Shown here one piece after another: positions 25,782-35,382 of a stretch of DNA of 64,000 nucleotides (its first letter is position 1; each line of letters begins with the position of its first letter). A program made the position numbers and the translations under genes. This stretch comes from Acidobacteriota bacterium (GTDB lineage Bacteria > Acidobacteriota > Terriglobia > Terriglobales > Acidobacteriaceae), in assembly GCA_013289685.1 (NCBI GenBank), contig JABCZL010000009.1, positions 239,209 through 303,208 on the forward strand, read 5' to 3'. The notes beneath the pieces are model-generated. The model worked only from the letters and a program-made list of their open reading frames with translations. It had not been told where the DNA came from and did not search any database.

Positions 25782-28313
25782 CTACAGACGCTCGACTGCT
25801 CTCTGCAACTCCAAGGCGATCTCCCCCGGGTCCGTCCCCTGCGGAAATTTCATCGGCTCCCCAATGCGGACGCCAATCTTCCACGGAGCTGCAAACCTCC
25901 GGCCCGCATGCTTCACTTCAAACAGGCCATCGATCCGCATCGGCAGCACGGGAATGCCGAGATTCGCCGCCAGCAGCCCAATCCCCGCGCGAAACGGATT
26001 CACTTTGCCGTCGGTCGTGTGCCGCCCCTCGGGAAAGACCAGGATGCTGTAGCCGCGATCAACTGCTTCTCCTGCATAAGCGAAGCTGCGACGAAACCCA
26101 GCCTCGCGCGGCAACGGAAATAGATTCAACAGCGAGACTCCCAAAATCCACTGCACGCGGTCATACATTCGTCCAAAGAATCCACGCCCCGGCGCGGGCG
26201 TTCGCAGCGCCTCCAGCGCCTCTCCACCGGTCGCCGTGGCCAGCCGATGACGGAAGCGCACCGGAAGCGCCGTCAGGATGAACCCTCCATCAACGTCTCC
26301 CACATGATTCGAAACCACCAGCAGCGGCCCGGTCACACCGCGAAGATGTTCGCGTCCTTCGATTCGAGGCCACCCCATCAGCACGATTGCAGGGCGCATC
26401 AGCAGGTAATGCACAAAAACACGCAGCCAGTTTATTGGCCAGCTCAGCGTCCAACTCGGATAGTGATACGCGGTGCCCGGCGACGCTTCTCCGCGCAGCA
26501 TGCGTTCGAGATCTCCGACCGTTTGCACCGCGCTGAACCGCGTCTCGCTCAGGTCCACCTGATAGCGGTCCTCCAGGGTGCTCAGCAATTCCACACGATC
26601 GAGCGAACTCAGCCCCAGATCTGAGTCCAGACTCGCGTCATCGCGCAACGCGCCCACAGACCGCCCAGTCACTCGGGCAATCAGCTCGGCCAGAGGACGG
26701 TTCTCGCCGACGCCCGTAGGCTGCTCGAACAACTGCTCCTGTGCCACCTCTCGTATCAAGTTGCGTCGCGGCTTCTGTGTGTTGGTCCGAGGAAAATCCT
26801 CCTCCGGCCACTCGATCCACATCCGCATGCGCTGGTACTCCGCCAGCGATTGATTCGCCCGCTGCACCACTTCTTCGAGCTTTGCATCACCACGTAGAAT
26901 CACCGCCGCGCATGCCTCCGCATTCCCGCCGCGTTCAATCCCCACCACCACGCAATCTTTCACCTCCGGTTGACGGCGCAGCGCCGCCTCCAGGTCGTCG
27001 GGATACACGTTGGTCCCGCCCGGCGTCACGATCACTTCCTTCTTGCGCCCCTTGAAATAAAGATTGCCACTCTCATCGAGTGCGCCAATGTCGCCCGTGC
27101 TATACCAACCTTGCTGATCCGAAACGGCCTGTGCGCCGCGGCCGTCCCAATAGCCCGAGGCCACGCCACCGCCCCGCACCAGAATCTCTCCGTCTTCCGC
27201 CAGCTTCACCTCGCGCCCCGGCAGCACTTTGCCGATCGATCCCTTGCCCAGACGAAAGGGATGATTCACGCTGATCAGCGAGGTCGTCTCCGTGAGTCCG
27301 TATCCCTGGATCGCCGCGTAGCCCAGACGCCCCCAGAACTCCTCAGTGTCGCTGTCGAGTGCGGCGCCGCCTGAAATAAACGCCAGGAACTTCCAGCCGA
27401 ACTGCCGCCGAATCGCGCGAAACCTCCACCAGCGCCGCAGAAAGTGTTCTTTCTCCGCCACCCGAAAATTCCGGCGGAAAGCCTCGGCTTCTCCGCGGCC
27501 TTCCAGATCGCGCTCGATCTTCTGTTTCAAGGATTGCAGCACGCGCGGCACACTCACCAGCACCGACACACGCTCGCGCCGGATCGTGTTCACCACCTCC
27601 GAAGGCTTTAGTTCATCCTGATAAATCACCGTCGCTCCCAGCAGCGGCGGCAGGAACAGTCCGAGAAACTGCCCGAACACATGACTCAGCGGCAGCAGGT
27701 TCAAAAAGCGCAGCGGATGCACGAAGCGCTCATACTTCAGATACGCGCGCATCTCCCGCTCCAGCGGCGCAATATTGGCCAGAACATTCCCGTGCGTGAT
27801 CACCACTCCCTTGGGGTCCGCCGTCGTGCCCGATGTGAAAACAATTTGCAGAATGTCGTCGCGCCCCAGAGCGACATTGGGCAGCTCGTTCGGCGCTTGA
27901 TCTAAAGCTTCCGCAAGATCCTCCAGGCTCAAACTTGCCATCGACAATCCATTCGCCGAGCACTCATGCAAGTGCCGCCGCGACCCCACCAGCAACTTCG
28001 CCGAGACCTGCTCAAAGACTCGCATGGCAAAATCGGCCGCGGATCCGTCGTCCATGGGCACCACAATTACTCCGCGGAGCGCACAGCCGAAAAACGCCGC
28101 AACCCACTGAGCACAGTTTTCGCCCCAAACCATCACGCGATCGCCTTTCGCAATCCCGCGCGCTTCCAGCTTGCGAGCGAAGCCGCCGGCCATCTCCAGA
28201 ATTTCGCCGTAGGTAAACGATTCCGTGCGATATCCGCGGCGCTGCCGGTAGGCGCGCTCGTAGCGATGCGCTCGAAAATTCTCCAAGAAAAATTCTGCGA
28301 TCGATTCAGCCAT
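25782..28313 (-). CDS. acyl-CoA/ACP ligase - acyl carrier protein - acyltransferase fusion
   Basis: An 843-residue three-part enzyme, started at 28313 (MAESIAEFFL). Part one (1-540) is an AMP-forming acyl ligase with FTSGTTADPKGVV, GYGLTETTSL and YSTGDIGALDE. Part two (about 550-630) is an acyl carrier domain with the pantetheine serine in DLGLSSLDRVELL. Part three (about 660-843) is a PlsC acyltransferase with NHVGDVD (HX4D) and FPEGRHTTDG. Activation of a fatty acid, loading onto its own carrier and transfer to a lysophospholipid can thus occur in one chain. E. coli Aas has the two enzyme parts in opposite order and no carrier. Confidence 0.93.
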   Translation of the reverse strand: MAESIAEFFLENFRAHRYERAYRQRRGYRTESFTYGEILEMAGGFARKLEARGIAKGDRVMVWGENCAQWVAAFFGCALRGVIVVPMDDGSAADFAMRVFEQVSAKLLVGSRRHLHECSANGLSMASLSLEDLAEALDQAPNELPNVALGRDDILQIVFTSGTTADPKGVVITHGNVLANIAPLEREMRAYLKYERFVHPLRFLNLLPLSHVFGQFLGLFLPPLLGATVIYQDELKPSEVVNTIRRERVSVLVSVPRVLQSLKQKIERDLEGRGEAEAFRRNFRVAEKEHFLRRWWRFRAIRRQFGWKFLAFISGGAALDSDTEEFWGRLGYAAIQGYGLTETTSLISVNHPFRLGKGSIGKVLPGREVKLAEDGEILVRGGGVASGYWDGRGAQAVSDQQGWYSTGDIGALDESGNLYFKGRKKEVIVTPGGTNVYPDDLEAALRRQPEVKDCVVVGIERGGNAEACAAVILRGDAKLEEVVQRANQSLAEYQRMRMWIEWPEEDFPRTNTQKPRRNLIREVAQEQLFEQPTGVGENRPLAELIARVTGRSVGALRDDASLDSDLGLSSLDRVELLSTLEDRYQVDLSETRFSAVQTVGDLERMLRGEASPGTAYHYPSWTLSWPINWLRVFVHYLLMRPAIVLMGWPRIEGREHLRGVTGPLLVVSNHVGDVDGGFILTALPVRFRHRLATATGGEALEALRTPAPGRGFFGRMYDRVQWILGVSLLNLFPLPREAGFRRSFAYAGEAVDRGYSILVFPEGRHTTDGKVNPFRAGIGLLAANLGIPVLPMRIDGLFEVKHAGRRFAAPWKIGVRIGEPMKFPQGTDPGEIALELQRAVERL

Positions 28314-28501
28314 GACGCACAAGAAGCTTAGACTTACGGAGCCCCGACCTCTCTCCAGTCTCAAGTTTAGTGGAAGGGTTCGGTCGAGGAGCGGGTTGCT
28401 GTACAGTTTAAGAACTGCCCCATGTGCCGATCCACCCGAGAACTCAAAGGAGGCGTGCACACGTATTATTTCGGAGTAACATTCTATCGATCGGAGTCTC
28501 T

Positions 28502-29347
28502 GTGCTGCGGAGCTGGCTTCTCATCGGAATTCTCGGATTGTGCCCAGGCCTGTCTCTGGCACAAGACGTGCGCCCTGCCCACAAGCTGCCGGTGGTCAAA
28601 TCTGGCGACATGCCGTTCTATCCGTCCCTGCCTCGAACCGCGCAAGTCGAAGGAGAAGTGGACCTCCAGGTCACAACCGACGGGTCGAGCGTAGTGTCGG
28701 TGACGTCGGACTACGGGAATCTTCTGCTGGTGAAGGCTGCTCAGGACAATGTCAGGAGCTGGAAGTTTGAACCGCATGAACCAACGGTCTTTTCGACGGT
28801 GTTCTCGTACCACCTCGTCAAGGAGTTCCTGACTTACTCCTGCGATCCCGACGTACCCGACAACGGCAGGGTCATCCTGAAGCTTCCCGCCGAGGTGGAC
28901 ATCACATCCCACCTTAAAATCTCAGACTGCCAGGATCCGAATGAGGGCCTTGACCTCACGGAACCTTTGAGGGTGTTCCTCACCGCGTGCGAAGTAGACG
29001 GGTCACCAGTTCCTTGCGACAAATTCACCATTCGACTGCAATCCGGCCCTTTGACCGTAACCCCAACGCGGTTCAAAGAATCCGAGAAAAAGCAAGGTTT
29101 CGTGGTTCCGGCCGAGTTTCGTTCACTCAAGGTCTTCGGAGTAAATGTAAACGCCGGACACGGAAGCGTATTCTTTGCCGATCAGAACATTGCTTTTCTG
29201 AAAGGCAACTGGCGCGTTGGGATCGACCACACCCCCTTCAAGGAGAACACCCCTGTCTATGGCAAAGCCGCAACCCTTCCGTGTGTTGGATTTATTGAAT
29301 TCGAATGGGGTGAGCCGGAAGTTGTCACATGGGCGCGATGCAAGTAG
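28502..29347 (+). CDS. exported protein with TonB-like domain
   Basis: A 281-residue secreted protein started at GTG 28502 (GGAG six bases upstream), which gives a good signal peptide (LRSWLLIGILGLCPGLSLAQ). Residues of about 35-120 resemble the C-terminal TonB fold: FYPSLPRTAQVEGEVDLQVTTDG, then LLVKAAQDNVRSWKFEPHEP. No membrane anchor or proline linker is present, so it is not a classic energy transducer. The remaining 160 residues are unfamiliar, with several Cys residues (SCDPD, ISDCQDP, TACEVDGSPVPCDK). Function unknown. Confidence 0.75.
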   Translation: MLRSWLLIGILGLCPGLSLAQDVRPAHKLPVVKSGDMPFYPSLPRTAQVEGEVDLQVTTDGSSVVSVTSDYGNLLLVKAAQDNVRSWKFEPHEPTVFSTVFSYHLVKEFLTYSCDPDVPDNGRVILKLPAEVDITSHLKISDCQDPNEGLDLTEPLRVFLTACEVDGSPVPCDKFTIRLQSGPLTVTPTRFKESEKKQGFVVPAEFRSLKVFGVNVNAGHGSVFFADQNIAFLKGNWRVGIDHTPFKENTPVYGKAATLPCVGFIEFEWGEPEVVTWARCK

Positions 29348-29352
29348 AGTGT

Positions 29353-29919
29353 CTACTCTCTTCCCACTCCCAACGCATCCGCCACGCGATTAATGTAGTT
29401 GAACCACGAAGCAATCAGCGTGATCTGCAAGATCCCGCGATCGTCAAACCCCGCGGCCCGCAGTCTTTCTATGTCATCCTTCCAAACCTTGGTGGCGTCC
29501 TTGGTCAGCTTGACCACGTAGTCGAGCATCACCCGGTCCTGCGCCGAGATGGGAGCCGTGGTGTAGTCCTTCGCCAGCGCCTCGACCAGTTCCTTATCCA
29601 ACGTCACCCTACGCAGAAACTCTGCGTGCGACTCGATTCAATACACGCACCGATTGGTCACCGAGACCATGGTCGCGATCATCTCGTGCTGCCGCCGCTG
29701 CAGCGGCAACTCCGGAGACATCAGTGCCCCGAACGTGCTGAAGGCGTGATACAGCGCCTCGGGAATCAACGTATGCGACCCCACAATCGACGACGCCCCC
29801 GAAGGATCGGGATGCACCGGCTCGGCATACTCCTTCGGATAAAACAGCTTCTCGCCCTCGATCGCCTGACGGAGTTTTTCGTCGGCCTCGGTAAGCGGTA
29901 CGGTTCGAATCCATGTCAT
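29353..29919 (-). CDS. AhpD-like peroxidase-related protein, probable selenoprotein (in-frame TGA as Sec94)
   Basis: A 188-residue carboxymuconolactone decarboxylase/AhpD-family protein if the TGA at 29638-29640 is read as selenocysteine. Start ATG 29919 ([10 protein letters not shown]) with AAGGGC upstream. The AhpD active site E-x11-C-x2-C-x3-H is kept with exact spacing: Glu79, Cys91, TGA at codon 94, His98 (motif NRCVY-U-IESH). Frame and family similarity continue for 94 codons after the TGA to LGVGRE, with no other defect. A 6-7 bp hairpin with G first in its GUU loop lies 16-17 nt after the TGA, as in bacterial SECIS elements. Known AhpD-like selenoproteins use CxxU. The selA, selB, selC and selD genes are not in this window. 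The alternative is a single-nonsense pseudogene. Confidence 0.8.
29611..29627 (-). promoter_or_regulatory. candidate bacterial SECIS hairpin
   Basis: On the minus strand ACGCAG pairs perfectly with CTGCGT around AGTTT. One more A-U pair leaves a GUU loop, with G first. The stem begins 10 nt and the loop 16-17 nt after the TGA. This fits the bacterial SECIS pattern (stem of at least 4 bp, small loop, G in the first two loop bases, loop 16-37 nt from the TGA). Confidence 0.7.
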
Positions 29920-30107
29920 ATAGGCCCTTGTCCTCATTGCGGGGTCCCACAATTTCGCAGTTGGAAAAATACACCGCCCGCCTGCAGACGCCACATACTG
30001 CATTCATACTAGAGCTAATTTCAGGAAGGGCGCTTCGCCGGTTGCGGAAAATGCCAATTTCCGGTTTGCCGACGACCCGGGAGTTATCGCGGGCGGCTCA
30101 CCGACCG

Positions 30108-30788
30108 TCAGTTATCTCGCTTCTCCTCCTCGAATTCGGATAGCGTCGCGAGAAAGTCGGAAGCGGCGTTCAGGTTGTACCCTGCGAGCTCTTTCATGAG
30201 CCACTGAATCTTCGGGGAGCGGTCCATACGGTCGCCGAATTTCTTCGACAGCCATATCGCCAGCGCGATGATGGTCAGTCCGAATAACAGATTGGCGAGC
30301 AGATAAGCGGCCCCGAGTGTTTTGTAAGCGTCTACCCGCAAAAATCCCTCTAGCGCGACGATCAGGAGTGGTGTCCAAAGGAGAGGCGCTAGCAGGAGCG
30401 TCCACTGGAGCTGACGGATATGTAGCATCCGAAGAGATTCAAGCTGCTTCTGGATGACGGCAACCGGCTTGCAATAGTCGATGTCAAGAGCGAGCCGAAT
30501 CTGCTGTATCAGCACAATCAAGGTTGCAATCTCGAACAGGTCCAGGGCGGCACCAGGTACCGCAAACCGCACCGTCGCAATGTGGTCGCCGATGAAGGAT
30601 CCAAGTACGATGATGATGGCAAGCGCGGCGGCCGACTCCAAGGCCAGGAAAACAGCCAAGCGCTGCAATGCAGACCGCGCGCGGTTCATTTTTGTCGCGC
30701 TTAGAAGCTGGCGGGTCAGGCGGATGTTCACTTCGAGCTTACGATCGTGTTCCGCCCACTTCTGCTTGAGTTCATCCAGTTCCATCAT
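30108..30788 (-). CDS. membrane protein co-encoded with an ECF sigma factor
   Basis: A 226-residue protein with about four to five hydrophobic segments between residues 45 and 190 and a cytosolic N-terminus (MELDELKQKWAEHDRKLE). Its ATG overlaps the stop of the sigma gene (ATGA), so the two are one operon, and a role as membrane anchor or anti-sigma partner is the natural guess. It does not carry the zinc-binding HxxxCxxC motif of ZAS anti-sigma factors. The family is otherwise unknown to me. Confidence 0.75.
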   Translation of the reverse strand: MMELDELKQKWAEHDRKLEVNIRLTRQLLSATKMNRARSALQRLAVFLALESAAALAIIIVLGSFIGDHIATVRFAVPGAALDLFEIATLIVLIQQIRLALDIDYCKPVAVIQKQLESLRMLHIRQLQWTLLLAPLLWTPLLIVALEGFLRVDAYKTLGAAYLLANLLFGLTIIALAIWLSKKFGDRMDRSPKIQWLMKELAGYNLNAASDFLATLSEFEEEKRDN

Positions 30789-31321
30789 GTCTCGCTCCTT
30801 GATTTGGCCTGGGATTTAGCCTGGCCAGTTCCCCGAAATTCCTGCTTCATCTTGCTTTTCAATCTGCTTATCTTCGTTGCCACATTGGTTTCACTGATGC
30901 CCAGCACTTCCGCGATTTCCTGGTAGTTGTTCCCGTCCAAATAGAGCAGGACGAGCGCCTTGTTCAGTGGGTCAAGTCCCCCTATGAATTCGTAAAGGAG
31001 CCCTATTTCCTCAGGCTGATCTTTCGTCTCATTGATCGCTTCCAGAAGGTGCTCTTCGTCGGAAATGACATATCGTGTTCTTGTGTTCTCGCGGCGATAG
31101 AACGAAATCGCGACGTTGAGGGCGATCCGGTACATCCAGGTGGAAAACCGGTAGCGCTCGTCGAATTTGCCGAACGATCGCCATAGTTGGATGATGATCT
31201 CCTGCGCCAGATCGTCCCGGTCGTCACGGTTCCTGCAGTACGAATTGCAGACCTTGTACAGGATTTTCTTGTGCTGATCGACCACGGTCTGGAACCTTTC
31301 CTGGAGTTCTGGTGTGGCCAT
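30785..31321 (-). CDS. ECF-type RNA polymerase sigma factor
   Basis: A 178-residue sigma factor with region 2 (CRNRDDRDDLAQEIIIQLWR, then FSTWMYRIALNVAISFYR) and region 4 (LYLDGNNYQEIAEVLGI, SETNVATKISRLKSKMK). Regions 1.1 and 3 are absent, as expected for the ECF class. AAAGGGAGCAG precedes the ATG. Regulation is probably through the overlapping downstream membrane-protein gene. Targets are unknown. Confidence 0.94.
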   Translation of the reverse strand: MATPELQERFQTVVDQHKKILYKVCNSYCRNRDDRDDLAQEIIIQLWRSFGKFDERYRFSTWMYRIALNVAISFYRRENTRTRYVISDEEHLLEAINETKDQPEEIGLLYEFIGGLDPLNKALVLLYLDGNNYQEIAEVLGISETNVATKISRLKSKMKQEFRGTGQAKSQAKSRSET

Positions 31322-31900
31322 CTGCTCCCTTTAATGTTGCGTCCGCTGCCGTCGCAACCTGTGCTGTCACCCTGTTATTCGCGCCTGGCACTGAAAAAAT
31401 CACAGCCCGGGCCGCACTTTCCCCCGAGAGGTGCTCCAAAACGGCATGGAGCTTCGAGTCTGCCCGCCATGCGTAGGCATTGATACCACAGTCCCTCGGC
31501 TATTCCGGACTCTGGTGCGAACTGAGCCCTTTGGTTCACCCGACTGGTGCGCTGCCGCAACCGCCCCACCTGATCGGGCAAGGGAACTTGGGATTATGCC
31601 CGGATCACGGGCAACCCTGAATTTGAACGCCGACGAAGCTTAATTCGATGCCACTCTTGCCCCTTGGAAGTCACCCGCCCCCTATTCCCTTGGTAACCCT
31701 TTCGTACACTCCCTTTTGGTAACCCTTGGTAACCATGCGATTCATCACGTCCAGACGTACAATTGGCCTTGTCCGGTCGGTCCATCTGCCGATAACTGAG
31801 ATGACCCTCGGAGCAGTGCCCGGGAGCAGTTCCCCAAACGTTCAGCGGGTTCTGTAGCAAGACTTTGCATTGCAGACCAGGCTCTGGAGTTCGCACTCTT
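31322..31900. other. 579-base intergenic region between divergent genes
   Basis: I see no gene here. It separates the sigma-factor gene (minus) from the TPR gene (plus) and must hold both promoters. GGTAACC occurs three times (31692-31698, 31718-31724, 31728-31734). The 12-mer AGACGTACAATT at 31753-31764 is shared with the promoter region of the small membrane protein gene at 42896. The longer open frames here run into the neighbouring genes and have no family signature. Confidence 0.5.
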
Positions 31901-34900
31901 ATGGCATTGTTTGGATTCAACAAGCAAAAAGTTCTGGCCACTGCGGAGAAGTATGTCCAGCAGGGCAAACTGCAGAATGCCATCGCTGAGTACGAAAAGG
32001 TCCTCAAGAACGACGCCAAGGATCTCACCGTCACCAATACAGTTGGCGATCTTTATTCCCGCCTGGGTGAGACCGATAAAGCCACCGTGTGCTTCAAGAA
32101 TGTGGGCGATGCCTATGCCAGCCAGGGCTTCACGGTCAAAGCCATCGCGATGTACAAGAAGATCTGTAAGCTCCAGCCGTCTCTCGAGAGCTTGCTGAAA
32201 CTCGCGGAACTCTACAGCCAGCAGGGTCTTTTTAACGACGCCCGCGCCCAGTATCTGCAGGTCGCGGAAGAATTCCTTAAGTCCGGCGAACTCGAGAACG
32301 CGGTCCGCATCTTCCAGAAGATTGTGGAGATGGACCCGGACAACAGCGGCATGCGGGTTCGCCTGGCGGAAGTCTATCTTCGCCTGAACAAGAAAACGGA
32401 AGCCTGGCAGATTTTCTCAGCCGCCGCCGAAAGCCTGCGCTCCAAAGGCTCGCTCAGCGGCGCTGAAGAAATCCTGCAGCGCATGCTGAAACTGGATCCG
32501 GGCAACACTTATGCCCTGCTCATGCAGGGCAAGAACATGATCGAGTCCGGCGACGCCGCCGGTGCGGTTGCCACCCTGCAAAAGGTTTCCGACATCGATT
32601 CCCATCCCGATGGTCTCCGCGATCTGCTCAAGGCTTACCTGCAGGCCGGACAACTCTCCGAAGCGGGAGCCGTTGCCCACAAGCTGCTAACCGTACACAA
32701 CGATCTGCAAGCCATATCCAGCTTCGCCGACGCCCTTATGCAGGCCGGACAGTACGAGGCGGCCCTCCAGGTCTTCGATCAGCATGCCGAACGCCTGCTG
32801 GCGGAAAACTCGGACAAAGTTCTCGAGAGCCTGCACACCATCATCGGGCACGTGCGCGATAATCCCGACTCTCTGCAGAAACTGCTGGACCTGTTTCACA
32901 AGGCCGGAGAGAACACCCACGTCAGCGAAGTGATCGAACTTCTGGCGCACGCCAGCGTGCAGTCCGGCGACCTGCCCCGGGCTCGCGATCTTTACCAGAA
33001 ACTCGCCACACTCGAGCCCCAGAACACCCTGCACATGCAGAATTACCAGCAGGTGGTCGGGCAGCTCAGTGGCACCACCGGAAACAAACTGATTACGCCG
33101 GACGAAGCCGTCGTCCTCATCGACGATCTGGAAGCGACTGCGCCTTCCATTCACCAGCACTATACCGACGAGATTGCGCTCGCCATCCGCTCGGCCCTTA
33201 CCGACGCGGAGCTCTTCATCTCTTACAACATGCCCGCCAAGGCGCTCGGCCCCCTGGTCGGGGCTTTGCCGCTGGCGCCCACCGATCTGCGCGTCAACCA
33301 GCGTCTCGCTGCCCTGCACACTCGGGCGGGGCGCTTCGCCGAAGCTGCGCTCTGCTGTCGCACTCTGCAGAGCGTCTACTCCGAAGCCGAATATCCCGAA
33401 GAAGCTACGCGCTACGGCGAACTCGCCGACCGCTATGAGGAGCGTTCCTCGGTATCGGTTCAGTCGCCGGGCTCCGCCGAAGAGCCACACATTTTTCTGG
33501 ACGCTCCCCCGGCTAGCGCTTCCCATTTTAAGCAGCCAGAGAGCGACGTAGCCGAATTCTCTATTGACGAAGCTCCTGCGGACGACGCTGCAACGCAGGA
33601 AGAAGCGGCGCCCGAGGAAGAAGCTGCCCCGGTGGCGCATGCCGCGTCGCCATGGCCCACAGCCGCCCAACCGGAGTTTGCCGTCGTCGATGAGTCGGCA
33701 GCATCAGCCGAACCGGCTGCGGACCACACCGAAATTGACCTCTCTTCGGAGTGGGATGATTCCGTAACCGTCGAGGCTGATACTCCCGCCGTGGAAGCGC
33801 CTGCAGTCGAGGCCACCACCGCCGCCGCCGATCAGGACGCTGCCGAGCCCAGCAAAGCTGACGAGACTGTCGAAGAGATTCGCTTTTATCTGGCTCATGG
33901 CATGCCCGAGCAGGCCATGGCGGCCCTCGCCAAGTTCCAGACTCTGAGCCGGGATGAGGCCAAGATCGCGGAGCTTCGCGCCGAAGTGGAAGCCGCTACC
34001 CAGCCCGCGGAAGAAGCTCCGGTCGCGGCCGAGCCCGTCATTGAAGAGCTCACCGCCGACGATATTCCGACTGTCGAAGTCACAGTCGATGATGAAACTC
34101 CGGCCGCTGTCGAAGAACCTGGGGCCGACCCTGAGCCTCCCGCCGTCGAGGAGATTCCGGTGGTGGCGGAAGCTCCGGTCGAGATCGAACCGGAGCCCCC
34201 AGTTCAGAAGCCCGTCATTCACAGGCCGGTAATTCACAAGCCGGTAGTTCACAAGCCCGTAATCCACGAACCCGTCGTTCACGCGCCGGCGCCCGCTCCG
34301 CAACCCGCGGTTCTGCAGGAGTTCGTTTCCGATCTCGAAACTTCATTGGGCGACGGCTTCCTGCCCGGCACAGTCAACAAGCCGGCCGCAGCACCCGCCG
34401 CAGCCCAACCCGCGAAACCCGCGCAGGCTCCGGCCGCGCGTACTCAGCCCGTCGCCGCCGCTCCCGCTGCCCCGGTTCTGGGCGAGTTTGTTGCTGACAT
34501 CGAGGCGTCCCTCGGGGAAGACTTCCTGCAGGCCGCTCCGGTCGAGCAAAAGGTCCAGCAATCTCCCGCGCCAGTCGTCGCTCCGAAGGTCGTTCCGCCG
34601 CTGGCCGCCAGCGCTGCCGCATCGGCCTCCGCGGCCAACCAGGTCGCGCCTCCTGCGCCGCACGTCGCGCAGACACTGCCTGCGCCTGCCGTGGCTGCTC
34701 CGGCCGCAATGGCGTCTGTAGCCTGGCACTCGCCCGTGGCCGATGTTCCCAAGCCGCAGCCGCCTGCCATGCCGGTGTCTCACGCTCCTGCTCCATCAGC
34801 CGCCAAAGCGTCTCCCTTTAGCGATGACGCCGGTGTCGATCTCGCCGAAATGTTTGGCGAGCTCAAGCACGACCTCGAAGCCGACGTCGCCTCCGCCGAC

Positions 34901-35281
34901 GCCGATCCTGAGACCCATTACAACCTCGGCATCGCTTTCCGTGAAATGGGCCTGCTCGATGAGGCCATCGGAGAGCTGCAGAAGGCCTGCCAGTCCTTCG
35001 ATCAGGGACATGCGTTCCCGCAGATCATGCAGACCTACACCTGGCTGGCCCAGTGCTTCCTTGAAAAAGGCGTGCCCGAAGCCGCCATTCGCTGGTATGA
35101 CAAGGCTCTGAACGTTTCCAGCATTGACGGAGAAACCCGCGTCGCGCTGCACTACGAGCTGGCTTCCGCCTATGAAACCGCCGGCGACAAGCCTTCCGCT
35201 CTCAAGCACTTCATGGACGTTTACGGCAACAACATCGACTATCGCGACGTCGCCGAGCGCATTAAGGCCCTGAAGTCGTAG
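31901..35281 (+). CDS. large tetratricopeptide-repeat protein with Pro/Ala/Glu-rich linker
   Basis: A 1126-residue soluble protein started at ATG 31901 (MALFGFNKQKVL). The N-terminal 500 residues are TPR-like pairs (AIAEYEKVLKNDAKDLTV, AIAMYKKICKLQPSLESL, ARDLYQKLATLEPQNTLH). A long Glu/Ala/Pro-rich stretch follows (about 520-970), holding a six-fold KPVIH/KPVVH repeat near residues 768-795 and two copies of a VLxEFVxDxExSLG motif. A third related segment (DLAEMFGELKHDLE) introduces a final TPR block (about 1000-1126). It is probably a scaffold; no enzyme motif is visible. Confidence 0.88.
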   Translation: MALFGFNKQKVLATAEKYVQQGKLQNAIAEYEKVLKNDAKDLTVTNTVGDLYSRLGETDKATVCFKNVGDAYASQGFTVKAIAMYKKICKLQPSLESLLKLAELYSQQGLFNDARAQYLQVAEEFLKSGELENAVRIFQKIVEMDPDNSGMRVRLAEVYLRLNKKTEAWQIFSAAAESLRSKGSLSGAEEILQRMLKLDPGNTYALLMQGKNMIESGDAAGAVATLQKVSDIDSHPDGLRDLLKAYLQAGQLSEAGAVAHKLLTVHNDLQAISSFADALMQAGQYEAALQVFDQHAERLLAENSDKVLESLHTIIGHVRDNPDSLQKLLDLFHKAGENTHVSEVIELLAHASVQSGDLPRARDLYQKLATLEPQNTLHMQNYQQVVGQLSGTTGNKLITPDEAVVLIDDLEATAPSIHQHYTDEIALAIRSALTDAELFISYNMPAKALGPLVGALPLAPTDLRVNQRLAALHTRAGRFAEAALCCRTLQSVYSEAEYPEEATRYGELADRYEERSSVSVQSPGSAEEPHIFLDAPPASASHFKQPESDVAEFSIDEAPADDAATQEEAAPEEEAAPVAHAASPWPTAAQPEFAVVDESAASAEPAADHTEIDLSSEWDDSVTVEADTPAVEAPAVEATTAAADQDAAEPSKADETVEEIRFYLAHGMPEQAMAALAKFQTLSRDEAKIAELRAEVEAATQPAEEAPVAAEPVIEELTADDIPTVEVTVDDETPAAVEEPGADPEPPAVEEIPVVAEAPVEIEPEPPVQKPVIHRPVIHKPVVHKPVIHEPVVHAPAPAPQPAVLQEFVSDLETSLGDGFLPGTVNKPAAAPAAAQPAKPAQAPAARTQPVAAAPAAPVLGEFVADIEASLGEDFLQAAPVEQKVQQSPAPVVAPKVVPPLAASAAASASAANQVAPPAPHVAQTLPAPAVAAPAAMASVAWHSPVADVPKPQPPAMPVSHAPAPSAAKASPFSDDAGVDLAEMFGELKHDLEADVASADADPETHYNLGIAFREMGLLDEAIGELQKACQSFDQGHAFPQIMQTYTWLAQCFLEKGVPEAAIRWYDKALNVSSIDGETRVALHYELASAYETAGDKPSALKHFMDVYGNNIDYRDVAERIKALKS

Positions 35282-35382
35282 AATAGCCCGATGGCCTTCG
35301 TCCGCAATTTTCCCTGCCTGGGGTCTAACGCTCGCCGTAGCGCTCGCCGTGCCGTCGCTTCGCGGCGCCGGAGCCGCCCCGA

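Noticed and set aside
29895..29915. tRNA-like GGTTCGAATCC sequence
   Set aside because: It resembles a T-loop but lies inside the AhpD-like coding region (codes for the first residues) and no acceptor or anticodon stems fit around it.
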